NCBI GenBank assembly: GCA_002946415.1
Contig: NJPS01000061.1
Coordinates: 372,001-436,000 of the forward strand
Direction of reading: 5' to 3'
DNA length: 64,000 nucleotides
Source of the DNA: Rutstroemia sp. NJR-2017a BVV2
Taxonomy: Eukaryota; Ascomycota; Leotiomycetes; Helotiales; Rutstroemiaceae
Shown: positions 1 to 12,579 of the stretch, piece by piece
Numbering within the stretch: the stretch's first letter is position 1
Layout: each line of letters starts with the position of its first letter
Notes under the pieces: generated by a model
Databases searched by the model: none
Seen by the model: only the letters and a program-made list of their open reading frames with translations
What the model was told of the DNA's origin: nothing
Position numbers and translations under genes: made by a program

Positions 1-2820
1 TTGAATACTTATGCGTGTAGGATCTGTTTCTGAAGCCATTACATGACGTTCCCGAGAGACATCGGATAGATCAGAGGACACCGAAAACCGGTATTGATGA
101 AGAACTGTACTCAAGACTCAGCCAAGTGGGAGCGTCTATTGGGGATTCGTTATCCTTTGAATTCCTATCTTAATGTCCTGTGTCCCAACACGACGATCTA
201 TAACACACATCTCGATTGACTTGTAGGAGCAGCTTCTACAACATGGGGTGAACATTCCTTGCGCTTACGGAGCTGGAGTACATGATCTCGATGTTGTGAT
301 TCTCGCTCCCTCTCACTTCATCAGCTGGAGGGGTGATTCTTTGAACAGTGAGCCTTTTCTCAATCAGGAATTTCTCAAACAGGAATCTAGCATAGCTTCC
401 ACTATTTTCGCGGTCCCCTTTGATATCCCCCTTTATCGTTAATCTATCTAGCGGCGCGAAGCGCATAATGTTATTTGCAGGACGAGTTGGAGGGGGGACA
501 TTCTGCCCGAAAAGATCATTCGTGCTTTCAAAGTCCCATGTCAACTATGGGGATCCCCCAAAAGCTGGGGTGTCGGCGCCCCTCTTCAACTGACAAAGAC
601 CCTTCACTATCTGTGTGTCGCATGGTTCGCGACACAAAGCGGTTATCATTTAGTACGCGATTATTACATATGTGTTGACGCCACCGACATTGTCGGCAAA
701 GATGTCGATTGTCTGCATTATGACACTTTCCAGATCTATTATTCGGTAGTACAGAAACAAAGTTTTGAAAATTCGAGACAACAGCTGCACTGGTTCGAGG
801 TTTAACACCAAATGACATATTCGCGGTCGTGATCTTCAATCATGTAGCCTCATGGGAGCGTCATACGTCATTTGACCTGCGGCATGCGAAGAATGTAGAA
901 GGATCAACGCCGAACACTCAGACACTCCTGGCGGTTGTGTTGGGAATGAAGACCAGTCAACATCATTTTGAAAGTTTAATTTTTCAGAAAATGGTATCTA
1001 CAGCCTCTTTGTGGTGGGGTGGTCTAGGAAGGGAATATCTAGCTGTTGGTTGGGTGACGTGTGGTCTTACGGATAACACACACGGGTGCTGTGATGCCCA
1101 AAATCATGCCGACTCTTCAGTTATGAATTCGTGATTGAAAGGCACGAAATACGCACAAAGTGGTGTATGGCGTTTGTTGAGGCACGGCATCTACCATGTT
1201 CTTCGAATACTCGGCTTCACTATACAGGGCCATCCGAGAAATGACATCTGAATCCGATTTTGAACTCAAGTGAACTGAGGGACGGGTGAGAAAGCACTTC
1301 GCGACTAGCCCACTATATGATGGCCGAAAGACTTCTCTCATCGGAAGCTGTCCTTGGTTTCAGGAGCGTTGAATGAAAAATTGCGAAATGGACGTTCTGT
1401 CTGTCGGCTAGGTACAGTATACAATCGAGTATACTTCCACTTTCCCTCCGATCTCCCGTTTAGCGTTTTATATCCAAGTGTATAAGACTGTGACTCTTCA
1501 TACCAGTGATCTATCCCAATTTCCACACGAAGTCTACTATTTTCCCGGTTATCAGGTTCTGTCTGAATGTCTTCATCTGCATGGATGCGATCTCTTAATT
1601 TTCGTCAGCCAGGAGACAAGTTGACCATCCATCGAATCACCCTGACCTGATTGCCTTTCCCTTTCTTCGCCAATTGTATTTACTTTCATGTTTGAGATTT
1701 GTACTGTCCATAAACCACAAACGACTTGCCGAACAACGGATGATAGGATAGGATGTTAGAGGCAACAACAGCAATATTCAAATTCAGATTCAGATTGATA
1801 TACGATATCATGTTATCCTAGTCTGCTCACTTGCTTGCTATACTGATATGATGTGTCTTGTGGAATTATTATTCCTTCTCCGCTACTTTTCCTTGCTCGT
1901 ATTCTCTCCTTTCGTTTTATACGTATATCACTCCATAGATCCGTCTCCTACTTCCCTCTCTCAACCCAACGCCTCTATCCAACTATCTCTCACACACCTT
2001 CATCCAACTTATTCACCCCACCCCACCCGGTCCCATATCAAAGCTCAACCAGTACAATCAGGGGCCTGGGTATACATTCTTGCCGAACTTTTCCGGACCT
2101 GATCGAATATATAATGACCGTCATAGTACGCCGACTGTGTAGTTGTGGGTTTACTTGTACAGTACCTGAATATAGAGTCATAAGAGTAAAGAAAAAGAAA
2201 ACCCTACCATACAAATGCTAGGGAACTTTGACGCACATCTTCTGGCACGGAATCGGTCCGGACCACATCTCGGCGAGTGAGCGTGAACACTTCTATCCGT
2301 TTCGTGTAACATTCATTGATTGGAACAAACAGCTCTGCTGATTGCGAAATCAGTCTATACCATACCTATACCCTACCTCCATTCCATTCCTGAAGCCGTT
2401 CATCCCCAGCGTCCAAGCCGCGAAACTCAACTTAAACTTAAACTTGCGCTCCCCCAAGAAATCGACTCGACTCGACTCGACTGAACTGAGATCAAGCAAG
2501 AACAATAGCTAGCTAGGACAATCTCCCACGAACTTCTCGTCCAGAACAGAACAAGCCGTACCGCAACCTCAACACGAGCGCGCACCGCACCCAGTATGCT
2601 ACGGTACATATCTCCCGGACGCGCACAACGCAGAGCTTGGGGTTGGAGGTCGAATTTGGCGCTGGGAAAACTGGCGCAAAGAGATGAGTCGGTAAGTAAT
2701 CTTGTAAATCCTCCTCTTTCTTCTTTCTGGTTTTGGATTTGGATTTTTTCGGGATTTAATGCCCAACATGATTGGGGAGGTTGCGGTTGCTTGGTTTTTT
2801 ACTCTGCTCGTTCGCCTTTG

Positions 2821-2864
2821 CCTGCCCTCTCCTGCCCTCTCCTGCTCTCTCCTGCCCTCTCCCG
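2821..2864. repeat. 10-bp tandem repeat (cctgccctct)n
   Basis: Four head-to-tail copies of a 10-bp C/T-rich unit, with one substitution in the third copy. A short (ACAAC)n tract follows at about 2931-2968. Confidence 0.85.
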
Positions 2865-3059
2865 TCTCTTCCATACCTTCCTTTCCCTACACAAAACGGC
2901 AAAGCTATATGTCGAAGTGAGCCGAGCATTGCACAACACAACACAACACAGCATAACACAACACAACGCAAAGAAGCCCATCGGCCAAATCTGACATGAT
3001 ACTTAGTCAGTGTAGTGTAGTGTATCCAGAATATGTACAAATCCCCTCACTCTCTACGT

Positions 3060-3370
3060 ATAGCCCAGCCCAGCTCACTCTCTATCCCATCCCCCCTACT
3101 GATTCCCCCTCCCTCTCATTCGCCATTTCTCCTCTTAATCTATGACATTTCCCCTCCGCGCCCAAGCGAAAATCTATTCCCATCTCCCAATTTCCTCATT
3201 CCCACCCCACCCCACCCCACCGCATTCCCAAAAGATACTCCCCCCACCCAACCCTCTAAAACTCCCCCCCTCCCTTCGTAAAAACCCCCTCCATCCCACT
3301 CCCCCCTCTCCCCTCATTAACCATACTCTCCGCATCCCCAACTTGTTTCCTCTCCGAAACCTCTCTCAAC
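3060..3370. repeat. G-poor, C-rich low-complexity tract
   Basis: About 300 bp in which the plus strand is almost free of G and full of CCCC/CCCCCC runs, with a (CACCC)n patch near 3205-3222. It lies directly downstream of the minus-strand pyruvate dehydrogenase kinase gene, so it would be G-rich in that transcript's 3' flank. Confidence 0.75.
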
Positions 3371-3531
3371 GGCGCCCCCTTTCCAAACTTTAGATTCATC
3401 TGTTTATGTCTCAGACCTAACGTCAATCCTTGGGAGAGAGAATTATTGTCCCTTGTTCTGTGGCCGCCCGTGTATGATGATGATGATGACGATGATGCGG
3501 TTGTAGGGCCACCCCTCATGACTGCTGATTG

Positions 3532-5052
3532 TTATTGTAGAGGTTCCGAACTACTCGAGAGTCGATTTAAGTGGAGGTAGACGTCTGTTCCGTAGCTGTT
3601 TGTTTTGTTAGTTTCGGTTTTCTCGTCTCTTCCTATGTAGATAAATAAAGGTAAAAACTCACCCCTCCATACTAATCAACTTCAGATCTCCTCCGAAATA
3701 TCTAGCATATAATCTCGAAATTGGTAAACCATACCCAAATCCTGCCATTGGTGCTTTAAAGTCGCTTTTATCGAAATCGGGGTCTAGGCTCGGTGTACGG
3801 TCGACGGTCGTGTACATATATGTCCATACCAGAGGAATAGCACTTCTAGGAATCCCACCACCTTCATCCGAGATCTTGATAGTGATATCCTCCTTTCCTT
3901 CCGCCACAACGACTTTCGTGACTGGGAAGTCTTGCTTCTCCGGTCCGTGTGTTTCGACGACGGCGCGCAGAGAATTCTTAAGAGTTTCGAAAAGCATATG
4001 CGATAAATGTCCCGGAACGTACATGAAGTGTAATTCTGGAGGACAAACGAGTTGGATTTTTGGCGCATCGAATAACCCGTAGTGGTCTTCGCAAACGAAG
4101 CGCGCGTTCTCTATGGCTTCTTCGGCGAGGTCTCGTACATTAGTTTTCGTGCAAATGATGCCAACGTAATTGGGATCTTTGTCATGACTTTGATCTGTTA
4201 GAGCTATATGTTGTCCGATAAGCATCCGTATGCCTATACGAGACATGTAGAAACGGTCGAGGAATGATTGAATATTATTGTCGATTTGCATCCGTTGCCG
4301 TTTGCGCTTGTATTCGAGGATACCTTGGGCGACAGTTGTAACGACTCCATCATGCCGCCGTTTGATCTGGTTGAGGGTCTGTGCAAATCGTTGATTATAG
4401 TCGTGCAGTTCTGGCGGCCAGTCTGCGCTATCTTCTACCGTTGCGAAGTATCTCCTTGCGGATGATTTCGCCTTCTCACTGTGTCCATTCCCATTTCCAT
4501 TCTGCCATTGTGCCGAGCTGTATTGTCCTTTTTGTACACTCGGGTTATGTGTGGCTTCTATAAGTAACTTGGATTGCTTTCCGTTTACTCTAGCAGGTTT
4601 CATAAGTCGATCTTTGACTTCTTTTGAGAGCTGCGGTCTTGGTAGACTGGTAATTTCCTTTTTCACATGTCAATTTGTTATGACTCCTTCCACACCGAGT
4701 AAAAGAGTCATACCTCAAATGATTGTGCATACCAATCTTGCACCCTTTTTATCGAGGGCATTTCATTGAGTCCATCTGGGAGATCTGAAAGTTCTTGTAC
4801 TCGATGCGCGAGTCGTATGGGGAGTTCTTCGGAAAGGAATTGCGAGGCTCGGAAAAGTGTACCTGGTTATTGAGAGGATGTTGATCAGCTTAGAACTCAA
4901 TGGCAGAGTTTTCAGACTCTTTCCTGCAGAGGCATACCTATAGATGGCCTCTCTCCAAACTGTACCATTTGTCTTAAGCTCACGCCGGTAGCAGGGAAAT
5001 GAGAATAATGCTTGATGGTATCCATCAGCATTTCCGACTTCTTCCACGACAT
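3532..5052 (-). CDS. Pyruvate dehydrogenase kinase (mitochondrial)
   Basis: Protein kinase of the mitochondrial PDK/BCKDK family, which phosphorylates and switches off the pyruvate dehydrogenase E1-alpha subunit. Four exons join in phase: 4938-5052, 4714-4862, 3663-4657 and 3532-3595, giving 440 residues. The N-terminal four-helix domain carries the conserved IGQHIAL histidine (about residue 238). The GHKL ATP-binding fold shows the N-box (FETLKNSLRA, E312 and N316), the G1 box (DEGGGIPR, D352) and the G2 glycine loop (GFGYGLP, about 394-400), and ends with the family's GTDVYL motif on the last small exon. A Gln/Asn/Gly/Ser-rich stretch at about residues 120-155 is an insertion compared with animal PDKs. 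The start was chosen at the first in-frame ATG preceding the conserved MDTIKHYSHFPAT region. PDK rather than branched-chain kinase is favoured by overall resemblance to fungal Pkp1-type proteins, but is not proved. Confidence 0.95.
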
Positions 5053-6903
5053 CTTGCTGAAGCTCCTGTGGCCCTAAGGCCTTCGAGATTATCTGTGTAG
5101 CCCTTTCAAAGCGCGAGGTTGGTCGTAGTGTAAGCTGTCGTGGATGGTGGAATAAATTTCAAACATTTGTTGAACTTTCTCCCTCCCCCCGCGTTCGTGG
5201 GATCCTCGACTGGGTAGCTTTTTAGGATGACGCAGAATTACCGCAGAGGCAGAGGCAGACCAATGACAACCGAGGCAAAGCGAAGAGAGCCTTGGCGGTC
5301 AGTGGACTGGAGACAGACGGAACAAAGAAATCAGATGGAATCAACATCAATTGCTTGTTTGCAACAAAAGAATATAAATGTCAACAATTATGTGTACAGG
5401 AGTTCTTTGTTTGCGGTGGAAAAGAATGGATTGGTCGTGTGCAGACTTTCTGAGAAAGTATGGGATCTGATCTGATCTGATTTGATCTGATCATTTTTCC
5501 TCGTTCCTCGTACCCAAAGCAAAGCATAAGTTTCCTGTAGAGTCATGCTCGACTACCGAAGCTCCTCAATCCTTGTCCCGAACGTCCGACACCAGTCAAC
5601 CACGCGATTTCCAACCTTTTCCCCGCCTCTTTCTTACTGCATCCTGCACATATCACCACGACGACTGCGATTTCCGGAGTAAGACCTCGGGCCTGACATG
5701 TCACGAGGAATCCTATGTGATTCCTTCATCAGAGCAAGAGCGCTTTTCTGAACATCGTGAGGCTTTCCAGACACCGAACGGATGGAAGGCTTTGGCCGAG
5801 TTTCAGTCTGCTGTCTTACTCATCCGAGGTCATGCTCTTTAATTTTGCGTGGAGGTTTAACAAGTCTACCAGCTCGACTCCTAGGCGTTGGGCAGAAAAT
5901 CGACGTTTTCCTGTTCACAGCATGAATCTTGTCCCACATTCTCCCTGTGTGGGACGAGGCACGTTGGAATCATCGATGAATCCGGAGATATGTCTGTACT
6001 TGTAGGTTTTTCGTTCATGTCGTATTCCATGTTAAAGGATTCAGTTGGCCTGCCAGAAACCGTCCGTATCTAATAGAGTGATCGTGAATCCCAATTTTGC
6101 TGCACGAGGGCATTCCAGTTCTTATTCTCATCGTCACCAGTAATCAGGCACGTGACATGCTTGCACAGTCGGATCTAGGTCTCGAGTGTTACCCAGTCAA
6201 GCTGTAGGGTATGATAGTTGTCAAAGTATAGTGTTCCTATCAAGTGATGATTCAATCCATCTGGGTCGTCTATTTGGTCACTCGAAGGGAATGCTTTCAC
6301 CTACTGGAACTGTGCTGCGACCTGGTGCTGACCCCCTCACCTCCAGCTGCATGGCCGAGTTCAATACGCGGACCTTTCTTCATTTGCTTCCCTGTCATGC
6401 TATATGTGCTCTAAGCGTGAGTAGGTAGGCTTTCTTGCTGCGTTTGCTCGCGCGGAAGAACTCCTTTGGTTGCGCAGTAGCACAACAACAGACGTACGCT
6501 TCCAGCGGGTGTACCGCACCAACTCAACGACCAACACATTTCTAATTACGGATTCGTTTCTTTCTTGTTCTCTGAAGTCATTTATCTGATTGCTCGAGTA
6601 CAGTTTAAATATTGAGAATTTATACATGTACTAGATGTAGATTTCAAAGTATATATTTTGGTTGAATATTGACGTTTTGAAGTTGGTCGATGAAGTGATA
6701 TAACAATGTCTATGCACAAGGAAAGAACGACATAACATGAAGAGACGGGAAGAGGCAGGCACTGCACCTGCCTAGCTGCAACCCGAGGTTCTCACCCAAG
6801 ATGCAATCAAATATCTAAACCAAGCTCTCGAAAGTCTGCACTTACAACGTACTGTACAATCAAACCAGCTCACGAATTTCCTTTAAAAATCCACATCTCA
6901 AAA
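5053..6903. other. Divergent intergenic region
   Basis: About 1.85 kb between the divergently transcribed kinase and membrane-protein genes; it must hold both promoters. The open frames here (for example 5573-5842 plus, 89 codons) overlap each other in different frames and resemble nothing known. A CT-rich stretch lies near 5171-5210. No other element was recognised apart from the short repeat at 5462-5492. Confidence 0.6.
5462..5492. repeat. (TCTGA)n microsatellite
   Basis: Five to six imperfect 5-bp units, reading ATCTGATCTGATCTGATTTG and onward. Confidence 0.85.
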
Positions 6904-8199
6904 TGATCCCCTCCAGCAGCTACCGCGTCGCAGGTCTCTGTATCACGATCTTCATCCTCACCTACCTCCTCTGGTCCCCAGCCACAACTTTCGTATCCCA
7001 CACCGTCGCACCATCACCCAAACCAATAGTCATCGAACCTGGAGAAAGGTAAGTTCATCCTGTTCTGCATACACTCCTCTTCCTTCCGCTTGCATCCACC
7101 CACCGACAAATAATCCTAACACACACACAAGCGCCATCAAACACTACCTCGGAAGCAAAGACTGCGCCATCATCCAATCAGACCTCCACCACGTCCCGTA
7201 CCCGCAAAAGCCCAACCTATCCCCCTTCTGCAAGACTCGAGCCCAGCTCCTAGACGCGCTTAGCAGCGGCGGCAGACACGGTTTCGACGAGCCGTATGTC
7301 GGGAAATGTGAGTTTCATCCCATCTCCCTCCTCTCCAGATCTTCTATCTATCCATACTCACCCCCCCTCAAACAGCCTGCACACACCGGTGGTTCTCGAC
7401 CCCCGAAATCTGCACGATCCTCTCGCGCTTCAGCGCTATCCTCTTTCTCGGTGACGAATTCGCCCAGACAGTCTACGCTGCCCTGAACGTATTTCTCCGG
7501 GAAGATATCTCGCATGGTGGGCTCCAGGAATGGCTTATGACGGACGCGGAGCGCATGGCTTGTAGATGCGATGCGCAGTATTTGGATGATGGCTGTTTGA
7601 GATACACTGTGAAGAATTCAGACGAGGTAGTGAAGAATGAAGCGAGTGATCCGATGGGGAGTGGGTATTTTTGCCAGCGTGGGTTGAAGGGATTTTTTAT
7701 GTGGATGGGGTTTTATTTTATGTATAAGGATACAAAACTGACTAAGAGGATAGAAACACCACACGCATACATTCCCATAACACACACCCCCGCCCCTCCA
7801 CTCGCAATCAGCTCTTTCCAATCCCTGACGTACCAAAAACCTGACCCGTGGCGTCCCTCCCCTATGATCCTCTCCCTGAGCCAGGGCCCAAATCTCGATA
7901 TCCCGCAAACTCGCACCGCGATCGAGGAGTGGATGAGGGTGGCCGCGGGCGCGGAACGCAATATCCCGGTTTTGATTCTGGGGCCGGAGGCACGGGGTGG
8001 GGGAGAGGAGGCGTGGAGATATATGGATGAGATGAGAGGGATTGCGAAAGAGATGAATATCGAGGTGTTGGGGTTGTGGAATTTGACGGTGCAGGCAGGG
8101 AGTATGGGGGAGGGGAACAGGGAGAGGTACGGGGGGAGGGTGAAGTTGGTGGAGGCGATGATGGTGGTTAATTGGTTGGCGAAGTTAGAGACTTCGTAG
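6904..8199 (+). CDS. Type II membrane protein with SGNH/PC-esterase-like domain
   Basis: Predicted four exons, about 6904-7049, 7132-7307, 7376-7678 and 7754-8199, giving about 356 residues; the exon 1 boundary is uncertain by one base. Residues about 10-24 form one hydrophobic N-terminal segment after a short cytosolic tail, as in a type II Golgi/secretory membrane protein. The luminal part has a family-typical core: SCTHRWFSTPEIC, then a hydrophobic strand ending in FLGDEF (equivalent to the GDS/GDN block of SGNH/GDSL and TBL/Cas1p-like esterases), then an ACRCDAQ cysteine motif. The C-terminus ends with VLGLWNLTVQAGS and LVEAMMVVNWL, conserved in homologues I know from other Pezizomycotina. 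No function is established. The aspartate is present but the serine of a classic GDS is replaced by glutamate, so catalysis is doubtful. The last intron (7679-7753) is 75 nt, a multiple of three, and open in frame. Confidence 0.75.
7679..7753 (+). other. In-frame 75-nt intron, stop-free
   Basis: GT donor after TTTTGCCAGC, a CTGACTAAG branch-like site at about 7738-7746, and an AG acceptor at 7753. The intron has no stop in the gene's frame, so both spliced and retained forms encode full-length protein. Removal joins FCQ to TPHAYIPIT, which matches the conserved pattern of the family. Retention would insert 25 residues, largely hydrophobic and aromatic. Confidence 0.65.
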
Positions 8200-8215
8200 G
8201 AGGGGGTGGGAGGGA

Positions 8216-8265
8216 AGAGGAGGGGAGGGGAGGGGAGGGGAGGGGGAGGGGGAGGGGGAGGGGGA
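8216..8265. repeat. (GGGGA)n / (GGGGGA)n tract
   Basis: A run of GGGGA then GGGGGA units on the plus strand just after the stop codon of the membrane-protein gene. It would lie in that transcript's 3' untranslated region and has the G-run spacing needed for a G-quadruplex. Confidence 0.85.
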
Positions 8266-10598
8266 AAGGATGTATGTATGTATAAATGAACTGAGTATAA
8301 ATGATTCATGCATGTTATGTTATCATCGCTATTTATCGGCCACAAGTAGAATGCGAGAACAAAAAGCTCAGCTCATGTTAAATACAATGTATCGGAATGT
8401 TACTGTATATTACTATAAATCATTGTTTCCCTAGGACCTAGTCTTATGGGGGTTTCCGGAAGAGTGAGAGTAGAGGGGAGGTGGGAATAAGATGGGGGAT
8501 TGGATGGAGGATTGGGTTTAGAGAGTGAATAAGGAGATGGATATAGAAATATATAGATGGGTGCGGAGGTAGGTTGTTGGGATTTAAGGTATAGGATAGG
8601 AAAATATAATAGGTTATATAATATAGTATGATGCGATATGAAGTGTTGTGAGGTAGGATAGTTTGTTGGGTCTTGGTGACAGGTAGAGGTGCATCAGATG
8701 AAGTATAGTAGAAGATAGAGGTATTTTGCTAGATGTTGTGTTTTCATGAAGTGATTTATATTTATCCACCTACAGGTAAAGTAATATTCTCCACCTCCCT
8801 CCCTGCTCTAAGTCCGCCCATATAACTAACACCTGGTTAAGGAATCGTGGCATCGGCGTCAAATCTAAGCAGCGAGAAAAAGGCGTCAACGAAATCAATG
8901 CTTCACATCCTGGATCATGCCACCCGCGATCAATAACTCAAGTACCATCATGGTTGTACCTCTCGGAAATCCGGGCCCGGAGTACAGAGATGAGATGCCT
9001 CCTCTCGCTCCTGATGCTAAGTCCGATTCGCTCGGGAATACTGCGTATAAACCGTTATTCCTCGGCACGGTTCTGGGTCTTCAGCAACTTGTCGTACGGA
9101 GGAAGTTTCCTTCTACTTCTACTTCTATCTTCTCTGCATGCTTACCGGTCCCTCACTTAGTTGACCAGAACCGTTTGCAGTCACGCAACGCAGGAAACGA
9201 AGACTTCGTTCCGATTGTGGGCTCGCTGCTAGGCACTACAGCCATGGCACGCAGCACTGCTTCCGAAACGAATGGGCTTGGTTAACGGATAGAATAGGTA
9301 TGGAGCTGCTATTGCTGCAGAAGATGTTTTGCAGAGAGCGGAATGGCCGATCAGTGTGCTGACTGGGCCTTTGGCTGGGAGTGAGAGGAATGCGGGTGGT
9401 TAGTAGTGGTAGGGTAGGTACTTGGATTTAATGTTAAGCACAATTTATTGCGAGTGAATTGTGATTGTTTGAAATTATTTTCCTTTTTTGATATTTTAGG
9501 AAAACTCTCTCCCTGATCCTAAATGATGTATGTGGAGTGCAGGTGGGTGGAGCATTGCGGGTTGAATCAGCGGAAACAAGATCGTAGAGACATAGACACA
9601 GACAAACTCTTGTCTGTAGCGGGATTGAATAAAAACCACAACCACGTGAGTATCTATATATATAGGGACTGATTCGCAAGAGTCAAGACACTTTCTTAGA
9701 CTGACCCGCATCTCACTTAAGACCGCACGCACTCACTCACACATTCTCATTTGGCGCATCGCCACCGCATCTTTTTCCAAATCTGTGGACTCTGAAATAC
9801 AGCTTGCATACAGGTCAGACACCTACTCTTACCCCCATCCTTCAATTCCAAAATATCTTAGTTGTACGCATGTCCCATGACCATGTGGTAGGTGTAAGTA
9901 CCCCGCAAAATACCAGAACAGACTACTGTGTTGTAGAACGTGCATGCAACTACTGTACTGCAGATCTTCGTCTTGGTTGTTGCTAAGTTATTCGGTCGGT
10001 TAGCTCGCCGAGTAGTATTCTCGCACTGGTGTGTGCATACGATGGAAATCTTGCATATCTCTTCGGCGCTAATTGCATGGTCCAGAAATGTGTATTGATG
10101 TGAAACTTCTCAGGAAATGGAAGTCGGAAATAGCTCTTAAAGTATTAACTTTTTATAGATTAGTCTCGCTTAATGAACACAGTATGACTAAGCATATTTC
10201 TCTCTCAAAAGTAACATACGTCAATATCAAGACTACCAAAATGTCTTCCCATCGATAGTAATCTGGAGTGGAGGTTTTTGCAATACCTCTTGCACCGTTC
10301 TTGCGGCCTTTGGAGATATGAGTGTTCATTACCCTTCCCCTCGACGCTCAATTCACGTTGGATTAGCTGTATCTTTCTTGAGACATATCGGGGAAAATCC
10401 AAACAGTGGTCTGCAATTAAAGCAGCATCATCACCAGAGCCAGTACCTTTAATTCAGTCAGCGCTGGACCGGAATGTGGTGCGAGAAGCTGTCTTTTGGG
10501 TAATAGCTTACCCATTAAAGAAGGAGGAATAAACCAGTTATGTGCTCCAAGATCATCTCCCTTACTGGCCTGCGCGGGAAACTGTAAAGTTACAGCTT

Positions 10599-10662
10599 GA
10601 TGCCACAATGTTAGTATGCCTCAATGTTGTTATGCCTCAATGTTGTTATGCTTCAGTGTTGG
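10599..10662. repeat. 16-bp tandem repeat upstream of P450
   Basis: Two perfect copies of TATGCCTCAATGTTGT (10615-10630 and 10631-10646), flanked by a degenerate copy on each side, about 250 bp before the P450 start. Confidence 0.85.
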
Positions 10663-10913
10663 TGTCCCTCAAACTTCTCAACGTCTTTACTTAAAAGCAT
10701 GCCAAAAAGAAATACATGCATCGGCACTTACAAGACAGTCGGAGATGTTTTCCTCATTTGGAAAATGTAACAGTTTGTACCCCACTACCAACTGTGTGAA
10801 ATTTGGTGTTATAATACCGGAAAGCAAGTTCTCGCTGTTTTTCTCTGACCTCTTGAAAGGAATTTCGTTTTCTATTCAACCCGAAGAATATATTGATGTG
10901 GTGAGTTATCGCC

Positions 10914-12579
10914 ATGGCTTTCTCATCATCATCGGGACTCTTGTTTGCCCTCTACCCTTTCGGGCTGTACGTTTTATACGTGCTTTGGAATTGGGCACGT
11001 TACCAATATGCTATGTACAAAGAAGGATGTAGTACTCCAATTCGATATCGCCATCGGGATTCCATCTTTGGACTGGATTTATTCATGAAGCGCATCCAAG
11101 CCATGAAAGATGGAACATGGCTCGACATCGATGAGTATCTATTCAGCAATTATGGCAAAACGGTACAAACCAACTACTTCGGAAAGAAGCAGTATGCTAC
11201 AATGGACTCCAAGAATATCCAGACTGTATTAGCCACCCAAGTAGACAAATTTGGTTCTGCACCTATGAACTATGAACCCACGAAACAGCTTCTCGGGGAG
11301 GGTATCATCAACACTGATGGTGCACGCTGGAAAAAGTCACGCCAGCTCATCAATCCAATATTTACTCGTGCCCAAGTTTCTGAACTATCTACCTTCGAGA
11401 TACACGTCCGTAAATTCCTCGGCAAGATCCCCAGGGATGGGTCGACGGTTGATTTCCAACCACTCTGCAAAATGCTGTATCTAGACAGCACAACCGAGTT
11501 TCTCTTCGGCAAATCTGCGAATTCCTTGTCCCCGGAAACAAGTAGTCTTGTTGCCCGCCGGCTTCCAGAAATCTTCGACGACGCTCTCCGTGGCATGCTC
11601 ACCCGGTTCATGCTTGGAAAGTTCAAGTTCTTGGCAACAGGCGGAAAGGCATGGCGAGAGAAATGCGCCGAGGTACACGCTATCATTGATCACTATATCG
11701 AGGAGGATATCGAGGCAAGAAAGAACGAATCAGAAAACTCTAGCGATAGCCCTTACAGCTATGTTCTGCTTCGAGAACTCGCTAAGACAACTGACGATCG
11801 GCTTGCCATCCGCAACGAACTGATGAATATATTCTTCCCTGCTCGAGATTCAGCTGCAGTTCTGACGAGCAATGCTATATTTCTTCTCGCAAGGCACCCA
11901 GATGTATGGAACAAAGCACGAGCAGAAGTGTTGGCGATTGGTAGCGAGAACCTAACTTTCGAGAAATTGAAATCGTTGAAGTACCTGCATTGCATTATCA
12001 ATGAAAGTAAGCCATCTCTTGTTTCTGCACGACTTCTGCAAAAATCACTTTCTAACAAAAGCAGCCCTCCGGATCTTCAGTCCTGTGGTTCGGAGCTGGA
12101 AAACTTGTCTTTCGCCATGCGTTCTGCCTCATGGTGGAGGACCACTCGGTGAAGATCCTATACTTCTAGAAGTAGGAGACTCAGTTGATATGTCGTTTGG
12201 ATCTATGCATATTGATCCTGAAATCGTACGTGCATTTCTTCCCTTGATTTAATCCATTCTCGATACAAGATTTTCTTATATCTAAACATACCAAGACCGG
12301 TAACTAATCCAAACACACCAGTGGGGCCCCGACGCAAGACTCTACCGACCAGAGCGCTGGGAAGGTCGTAAACAAGACTGGAACTACATTCCGTTCCTTG
12401 GAGGACGACGTATCTGTCCCGCACAGCAAAACGTATTGACGGATGTGACGTATGTTTTGGTTAGGTTGATGCAAGAGTTCAAAGGGTGTGAGAATAGGGA
12501 TCCGTGTCTTGAGTTCTTGTCTACACAAGTTTTCACCAAGGAGAGTAGGAATGGAGCAAAGGTGGCGATGGTGCTATAA
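10914..12579 (+). CDS. Cytochrome P450, CYP52-clan-like
   Basis: Membrane-bound heme-thiolate monooxygenase, 503 residues. Three exons join in phase: 10914-12006, 12065-12225 and 12322-12579. A hydrophobic anchor occupies residues about 5-26. The sequence then shows the C-helix WKKSR motif (GARWKKSRQL), an I-helix block FFPARDSAAVL, the K-helix ExxR (ETLR, with its threonine codon split by intron 1), the PERF-type block (YRPERWEG), and a heme loop FLGGRRICPAQQ with the cysteine ligand. The long pre-I-helix region and the VLPHGGGP block resemble fungal CYP52-clan enzymes, which hydroxylate alkanes and fatty acids; substrate is not deducible. Departures from consensus are Ala and Ser in place of Gly and Thr in the I-helix A-G-x-D-T motif, and CPA instead of CxG in the heme loop. 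The latter also occurs in some fungal families. No other biosynthetic-cluster genes lie nearby. Confidence 0.93.

Larger units (their letters stand above)
1..3531. other. Left intergenic flank, no recognised gene
   Basis: No open frame here resembles a known family. The longest (102 codons at 236-544 minus, 103 codons at 528-839 minus, 132 codons at 2596-2994 plus) overlap one another on both strands and show no splice-linked continuation. The stretch from about 1850 to 3400 is dominated by C/T-rich low-complexity sequence on the plus strand. It may include the 3' untranslated region of the kinase gene that ends at 3532 on the minus strand. A remnant gene at 236-840 cannot be excluded. Confidence 0.6.
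8200..10913. other. Intergenic region upstream of P450
   Basis: About 2.7 kb with no recognisable gene. It starts with a G-rich 3' flank. A 122-codon frame at 8917-9285 plus has ordinary composition but no splice-linked continuation and no recognisable domain; it might be a small hypothetical gene. Overlapping minus frames at 9434-9732 are unconvincing. The P450 promoter should lie in the last few hundred bases. Confidence 0.55.

Noticed and set aside
236..839. Two overlapping minus-strand frames of about 100 codons
   Set aside because: They overlap in different frames, show no known domain and cannot be joined by a convincing splice.
7713..8345. 210-codon minus frame opposite the membrane-protein gene
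   Set aside because: Antisense shadow; its Pro-rich start comes from the (GGGGA)n tract, and the plus strand carries the conserved protein.
8917..9285. 122-codon plus frame as a gene
   Set aside because: Ordinary composition, but no recognisable domain and no continuation; kept only as a remark in the intergenic entry.
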